This document shows positions 60,929 to 64,000 of a DNA stretch of 64,000 nucleotides, piece by piece. The stretch is from UMGS1124 sp045541255 (lineage in GTDB: Bacteria; Bacillota_I; Bacilli_A; RF39; UBA660): positions 124,001-188,000 of the forward strand of contig JAZQIU010000006.1 of assembly GCA_045541255.1 (NCBI GenBank). Direction: 5' to 3'. Position 1 is the stretch's first letter, and every line of letters begins with the position of its first letter. A program made the translations under genes and the position numbers. The notes beneath the pieces were generated by a model. The model saw only the letters and a list, made by a program, of their open reading frames with translations, was not told the DNA's origin and did not search any database.

Positions 60929-61130
60929 AATTTACCTCCTTTGCTTTAATTTTCTTCGATAATATATCTTTAAATTTTACGCGTTCATTTCTATAGACTT
61001 TATTCCCACAATGATTACAGATTTGTATATCTGGAGCATACGCTGGGAAAAATAGAGTATGACTACAGGGACATTTAACTCTAATCTCAGATAAGGCATT
61101 TGATAAACGCTGCATTTCTTTTAAGTTCAC
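60921..61130 (-). CDS. Zinc-ribbon phage protein, 69 aa (GTG start)
   Basis: VKCPCSH and ICNHCGNKV form a four-Cys zinc site. The GTG start at 61130 follows AAGGTGGTG. It overlaps the next gene by 8 bases. Confidence 0.68.
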   Translation of the reverse strand: MNLKEMQRLSNALSEIRVKCPCSHTLFFPAYAPDIQICNHCGNKVYRNERVKFKDILSKKIKAKEVNYG

Positions 61131-61142
61131 ACTAGCACCACC

Positions 61143-61367
61143 TTAATTGTTTTTTATAATTTCTTTTAACGATTTAACTTGTAATCTTAATCGCTTATTT
61201 TCTTTTTTGACTCTTTGTATTTCAGCTGGCTCTCCAAGTTTAGCCATAAATTCCTTATACAATTCGTCTTTTATGATATTTTCTAGTGTTTCAACTTGAA
61301 GCTCTAAAGTATTTATTCTTTTTTGTTTTTTATCACAAAAACCAATTATTTTATTTTTTACTGACAT
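61143..61367 (-). CDS. Coiled-coil phage protein, 74 aa
   Basis: Two leucine heptad segments (TLELQVETLENII and RLRLQVKSLKEII). The ATG at 61367 overlaps the zinc-ribbon gene end by 17 bases. A longer frame from 61412 is less likely, as it would overlap that gene much more. Not recognised. Confidence 0.6.
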   Translation of the reverse strand: MSVKNKIIGFCDKKQKRINTLELQVETLENIIKDELYKEFMAKLGEPAEIQRVKKENKRLRLQVKSLKEIIKNN

Positions 61368-61554
61368 TACTAACTTCTGGTAATCTAGTCCATAATATTT
61401 TTTGACAACCACAATTAGGGCAGTCTATAGCGTTATAGATACTTGCTCCAGTTGCTATACCAGATAATCCTTTGTTTTCTGTTACTTTTATTACTTTAGA
61501 TTTTTCAATATGAAATTTATAATTACAAATATGACATTTTATTTTTTTAATCAT
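61351..61554 (-). CDS. Zinc-ribbon phage protein, 67 aa
   Basis: Two CxxC pairs (CHIC near residue 7 and CPNC near 45) around a beta hairpin. GGAGGTG precedes the ATG. Not recognised beyond the ribbon. Confidence 0.7.
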   Translation of the reverse strand: MIKKIKCHICNYKFHIEKSKVIKVTENKGLSGIATGASIYNAIDCPNCGCQKILWTRLPEVSNVSKK

Positions 61555-61886
61555 TTCAACACCTCCACACTTAATATTTTTAAAATAAAATAATCTTTAT
61601 TAGGATCTGCTCCCCAAGCTTCTTTACCTTTTCCAGTAGTAATATCAACCTTACATTTGATACTAGGACTATTTTTAGAGTAGCCATTTCTAAATATTAC
61701 ATATTCTACTGTTTCTACAGAAAGTTTAAACTCAGCTAGAGAATCAGCTTGTGTCTTTTCTTGCGGAATAGCTTTTATGTGATAGAAGCGACTATCATAA
61801 TACGGTTTTATATCTCGATATTCTTCTTTTTTTTCTCCGCTAAGTATCATATCAAACCATTTCTTTTTAATTGGTAATACAAGCAT
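61551..61886 (-). CDS. ASCH domain protein
   Basis: 111 aa. The LPIKKKWFDMILSGEKKEEYRDIKPYYDSR start is the ASCH/PUA-like signature (GxKxxExR type), suggesting RNA or nucleotide binding. AGAGGTG sets the ATG at 61886. It overlaps the next gene by 4 bases. Confidence 0.8.
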   Translation of the reverse strand: MLVLPIKKKWFDMILSGEKKEEYRDIKPYYDSRFYHIKAIPQEKTQADSLAEFKLSVETVEYVIFRNGYSKNSPSIKCKVDITTGKGKEAWGADPNKDYFILKILSVEVLK

Positions 61887-61896
61887 TTCAACACCT

Positions 61897-62238
61897 CTAA
61901 TCATAATAGCCGAAATAATCTCTTATTTCTTTTATAATTTCTTCATAATTCATATCTTTTGTTATTACATTTTTTATTAAATCTTCTGCTGCAATATCAT
62001 TTTGAATATACTTCTCATTAAAAATAGCTTCTACTTCAAAAAAACATGTATTAGGTTTACTTATTCTTTGATTAGTCATAGTTGAATATGCTGACGTACA
62101 ATTTTCTATTACCATACTGTAATCTGATAATTCTCTCATAACCTGGTCTTTATTCAAAGTACCGTCTTCATTTTCAACAATAGCTTTCCAGAATTCGTTA
62201 TATTCTTCTTGATATGTTTTTTTTCTTTCGATTTTCAT
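61897..62238 (-). CDS. Hypothetical phage protein, 113 aa
   Basis: Acidic helical protein starting MKIERKKTYQEEYNEFW at the ATG at 62238 after AGGAGGA. YSMVIENCTSAYSTMTNQRISKPN resembles small phage proteins of unknown role. Not assigned. Confidence 0.65.
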   Translation of the reverse strand: MKIERKKTYQEEYNEFWKAIVENEDGTLNKDQVMRELSDYSMVIENCTSAYSTMTNQRISKPNTCFFEVEAIFNEKYIQNDIAAEDLIKNVITKDMNYEEIIKEIRDYFGYYD

Positions 62239-62346
62239 AAATCCTCCTAAAATCCTTACTATATGAATTTTACTAAATGACATAATTCTGTTAAATTCAC
62301 GAGCCAATACCTAAAAGAGTAATTTTTCCTAGATTTTATAACCATT

Positions 62347-62362
62347 TTCCTGTTTCCAGGAA
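62347..62362. promoter_or_regulatory. Inverted repeat in early intergenic region
   Basis: TTCCTG and CAGGAA arms around TTTC lie in the 182-base gap 62239-62420, the largest gap in this early region. On the - strand it sits just upstream of a TATAAA, so it may be an operator. Confidence 0.35.
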
Positions 62363-62420
62363 GACGATATTTTTTTACTCAATTTACAGATTTTCATTTT
62401 GTAAAATTGTTATTAGTTTT

Positions 62421-62681
62421 TTAAAAATACTTTAATATAGTATCTTTAACTTCTTGTAATGTTTTTAATTGATAATTTATATCTAATTCTTTACTAATAT
62501 TTAATACTCTTAATTTATAACTTGTTTTATTTAATCTTCTAATACCGAATATATAATCTTTTTTCTTGAAAGAATAATAATCATTGTCTTTAGGATCTAT
62601 AAAACCAGTATTACATTTATTCTCGTGAAAGAAATCGCTCATTAGATACCATAAGTCAGTACAATTATCTAATATTCCCAT
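62421..62681 (-). CDS. Hypothetical phage protein, 86 aa
   Basis: Starts MGILDNCTDLWYLMSDFFHENKC after AGAGGG. Acidic N-terminal part, basic C-terminal half. Not recognised. Confidence 0.6.
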   Translation of the reverse strand: MGILDNCTDLWYLMSDFFHENKCNTGFIDPKDNDYYSFKKKDYIFGIRRLNKTSYKLRVLNISKELDINYQLKTLQEVKDTILKYF

Positions 62682-62682
62682 A

Positions 62683-62961
62683 TTAGCCCTCTATAATTTC
62701 GTAACCTAATTCTCTTAATGCGTTACATATTGGCTTATAAGTTATGTCTTCTTGATTCCACATATTTTTATAAATGCAACTTCTTATTTTTTCCCATTCT
62801 TTCCAGTCTTTAGTTATTTTATTTAGAATATTGTATATAGCTCTTTCTTTATTCTTAACAACTCTATAATCTACTGGGAAGCCGTCTTCTTCTGCGAATA
62901 TTTGCATTTCGAGACGTTGGATCTTAGCTATATCTTTTAATAGTATCTTTTTAACTTCCAT
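62683..62961 (-). CDS. Hypothetical phage protein, 92 aa
   Basis: Helical, starts MEVKKILLKDIAKIQRLEMQIF at the ATG after CGAGGTT. It overlaps the small gene upstream by 11 bases and ends 2 bases before the next. Not recognised. Confidence 0.6.
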   Translation of the reverse strand: MEVKKILLKDIAKIQRLEMQIFAEEDGFPVDYRVVKNKERAIYNILNKITKDWKEWEKIRSCIYKNMWNQEDITYKPICNALRELGYEIIEG

Positions 62962-63106
62962 TAGTAACCTCGCCAACAATAACACGTTCTTTAGTCGTTG
63001 TATTTTCACAATAAATAAATTTATTCTGTATATAAAATTTAAGCTTATTTTCTTTTACTTGAGTTCTTATATTAACAACGTCGATAGTTTTATTTTTCTT
63101 TAACAT
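62951..63106 (-). CDS. Small basic phage protein, 51 aa
   Basis: ATG at 63106 with AGGAGG 6 bases upstream. It encodes MLKKNKTIDVVNIR and ends EVTNGS, where TNGS overlaps the next gene's start. Lys-rich; no family recognised. Confidence 0.65.
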   Translation of the reverse strand: MLKKNKTIDVVNIRTQVKENKLKFYIQNKFIYCENTTTKERVIVGEVTNGS

Positions 63107-63108
63107 GA

Positions 63109-63738
63109 TTAACCTCCTAAGTAAAAACTTTTTCTTTTAATATCTTTGTCGTCTTGTTCCCAACAAATATATCTCAAAGTAACTGTTTCGCTAGAGTGAT
63201 TTAACATTTCTTTTAATCCTATTAAATCGCCAGTCTTTTCGTAATACTGTCTAGCAAAATGTTTGCGGAGAGAGTGGCAGCCAACAACATAACTGATTTT
63301 AACTTCTTCGGCTAGTTCTTTTATTATCTGCCATGCTCTCTGACGCGTAATAGGTTTATTTACACCTTTACGGCTTTTAAATAAATATTCGCCTTCGACA
63401 AGTCCGTTTCTATTGATATAATCTTCTATATCTTTTATTAAAGAAGGGTGTAATTCAAAAGACTGTTCTTTACCTGTCTTAAATTCCCTGGTATAAATTC
63501 CACCATTTTTAAAATTATCAGTTTTTAATTGTAATTCGTCTTCTATACGAAAAGCCAAATTTCTACCTAAGTGTAATATCATGTAATTACGATCCCATAA
63601 ATAAGCTTGTTCTTCGTTTTCTTTTTCCTCAGCTTCGTTGCGTTTCTTTTTACAGATAACTAGCATATTGTTTAAATCTGGCTCTTTAAACGGTCTAACT
63701 GTTTTACGGCCAAATTTAACTCTAAACACTCTAGGCAT
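63109..63738 (-). CDS. Tyrosine recombinase/phage integrase family protein
   Basis: 209 aa. The catalytic-domain residues are Arg in GRNLAFRIEDEL, Lys in TREFKTGKE, HSLRKHFARQ (HxxR), an His in LNHSSETVT and the nucleophile Tyr in LRYI. It lacks most of the arm-binding and core-binding domains (typical integrases are 350-400 aa). It may be a resolvase-like or early-region recombinase rather than the integrase that targets cotJC. AGGAGTGA precedes the ATG. Confidence 0.85.
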   Translation of the reverse strand: MPRVFRVKFGRKTVRPFKEPDLNNMLVICKKKRNEAEEKENEEQAYLWDRNYMILHLGRNLAFRIEDELQLKTDNFKNGGIYTREFKTGKEQSFELHPSLIKDIEDYINRNGLVEGEYLFKSRKGVNKPITRQRAWQIIKELAEEVKISYVVGCHSLRKHFARQYYEKTGDLIGLKEMLNHSSETVTLRYICWEQDDKDIKRKSFYLGG

Positions 63739-63748
63739 AATATCACTC

Positions 63749-64000
63749 CTAAACGTTAAAATCTTGTGAGTTCTTTTCTAAGTGATTTATAGTTATTTCA
63801 ACTTCTTTAAATGCTGCATATCTAGCGGCTGCATAATTACCGTCTTCTTGTGTTTTATAATTTTGATTTTTTTTAAGAATATCTAATTGTTGTCTAACAT
63901 AATCTTTAGTAGACTGATTTATAAATATAAGTCTTATTTCACGTTTATTGTGAATATCAATACCTTTCTTATAATCTTCAATAAGAATATCTTTTGCTTC
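63749..64000 (-). CDS. Hypothetical phage protein, partial
   Basis: Open frame running off the window edge, ending in TAG at 63749-63751. The visible C-terminal part has a positively charged helix with KGIDIHNKREIRLIF and a Lys/Gln-rich segment, then AAARYAAFKEVEITINHLEKN. Not recognised. Confidence 0.6.
   Translation of the reverse strand, partial: EAKDILIEDYKKGIDIHNKREIRLIFINQSTKDYVRQQLDILKKNQNYKTQEDGNYAAARYAAFKEVEITINHLEKNSQDFNV

Larger units (their letters stand above)
39902..64000 (-). mobile_element. Prophage, HK97-type siphovirus with DGR (right end outside window)
   Basis: An almost unbroken - strand run of phage genes: early small genes, late regulator, HNH, terminase, portal, protease, capsid, connectors, tail, receptor tip, holin and endolysin. 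Gene order is the standard siphovirus order. The base composition is visibly less AT-rich than the chromosome. All structural frames are open, so the element may be intact. The replication, repressor and true integration genes presumably lie beyond 64000. Confidence 0.95.

Overview
The window is AT-rich DNA from a low-GC Gram-positive bacterium (Bacillota). TGA acts as a normal stop (it ends ltaS), so this is not the Mycoplasma code. A T-box leader, a Spo0A-type regulator, an LTA synthase-like protein and cotJ spore-coat genes point to an endospore-forming lineage, probably an anaerobic gut member of Bacilli or a relative. That placement is inference; no rRNA is present.

Bases 1-39901 are chromosomal, mostly on the + strand in short operons that end in clear hairpin-plus-T terminators. 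They hold pheS-pheT behind a T-box, a dCMP deaminase and two uracil-glycosylase-superfamily proteins, a LiaF-like/DUF4097 envelope pair, a CDF transporter, a condensation-fold acyltransferase, tRNA-Gly(GCC) on the - strand, a GT2 glycosyltransferase followed by an ltaS-like gene, fhs, a zinc alcohol dehydrogenase, a GreA-like factor, an S41 protease next to spo0A, a degenerate Clp ATPase, cysS, uvrB, a CBS-containing family II pyrophosphatase, a P-type Ca2+ ATPase, and a cotJA-cotJB fusion followed by cotJC.

cotJC is cut off after 68 codons, at the conserved TEEL motif, by a prophage that fills the rest of the window (39902-64000 and beyond). The prophage reads almost wholly on the - strand. 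From right to left it has early small genes and a tyrosine recombinase, a sigma-like late regulator, a near-consensus promoter with an immediate terminator, HNH and terminase, an HK97-type head (portal, protease, capsid), connectors, a tail with a -1 frameshift gpG/gpGT chaperone, tape measure, Dit and Gp37-like tail proteins, a baseplate protein, a variable tip protein, and lysis genes.

The most striking feature is a diversity-generating retroelement (DGR) at the tail tip. The target gene (44624-45742) ends in a C-type-lectin-like variable repeat (VR). A 103-bp template repeat (TR) lies just upstream of a DGR-type reverse transcriptase. TR and VR differ at 7 positions, and all 7 are adenines in the TR coding strand. 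Between target gene and TR lie six further tandem 97-bp VR-like cassettes, about 154-162 bp apart. All keep an open reading frame and a near-invariant framework but have completely different hypervariable codons. This looks like a silent archive of alternative templates or receptor-binding faces next to an active DGR.
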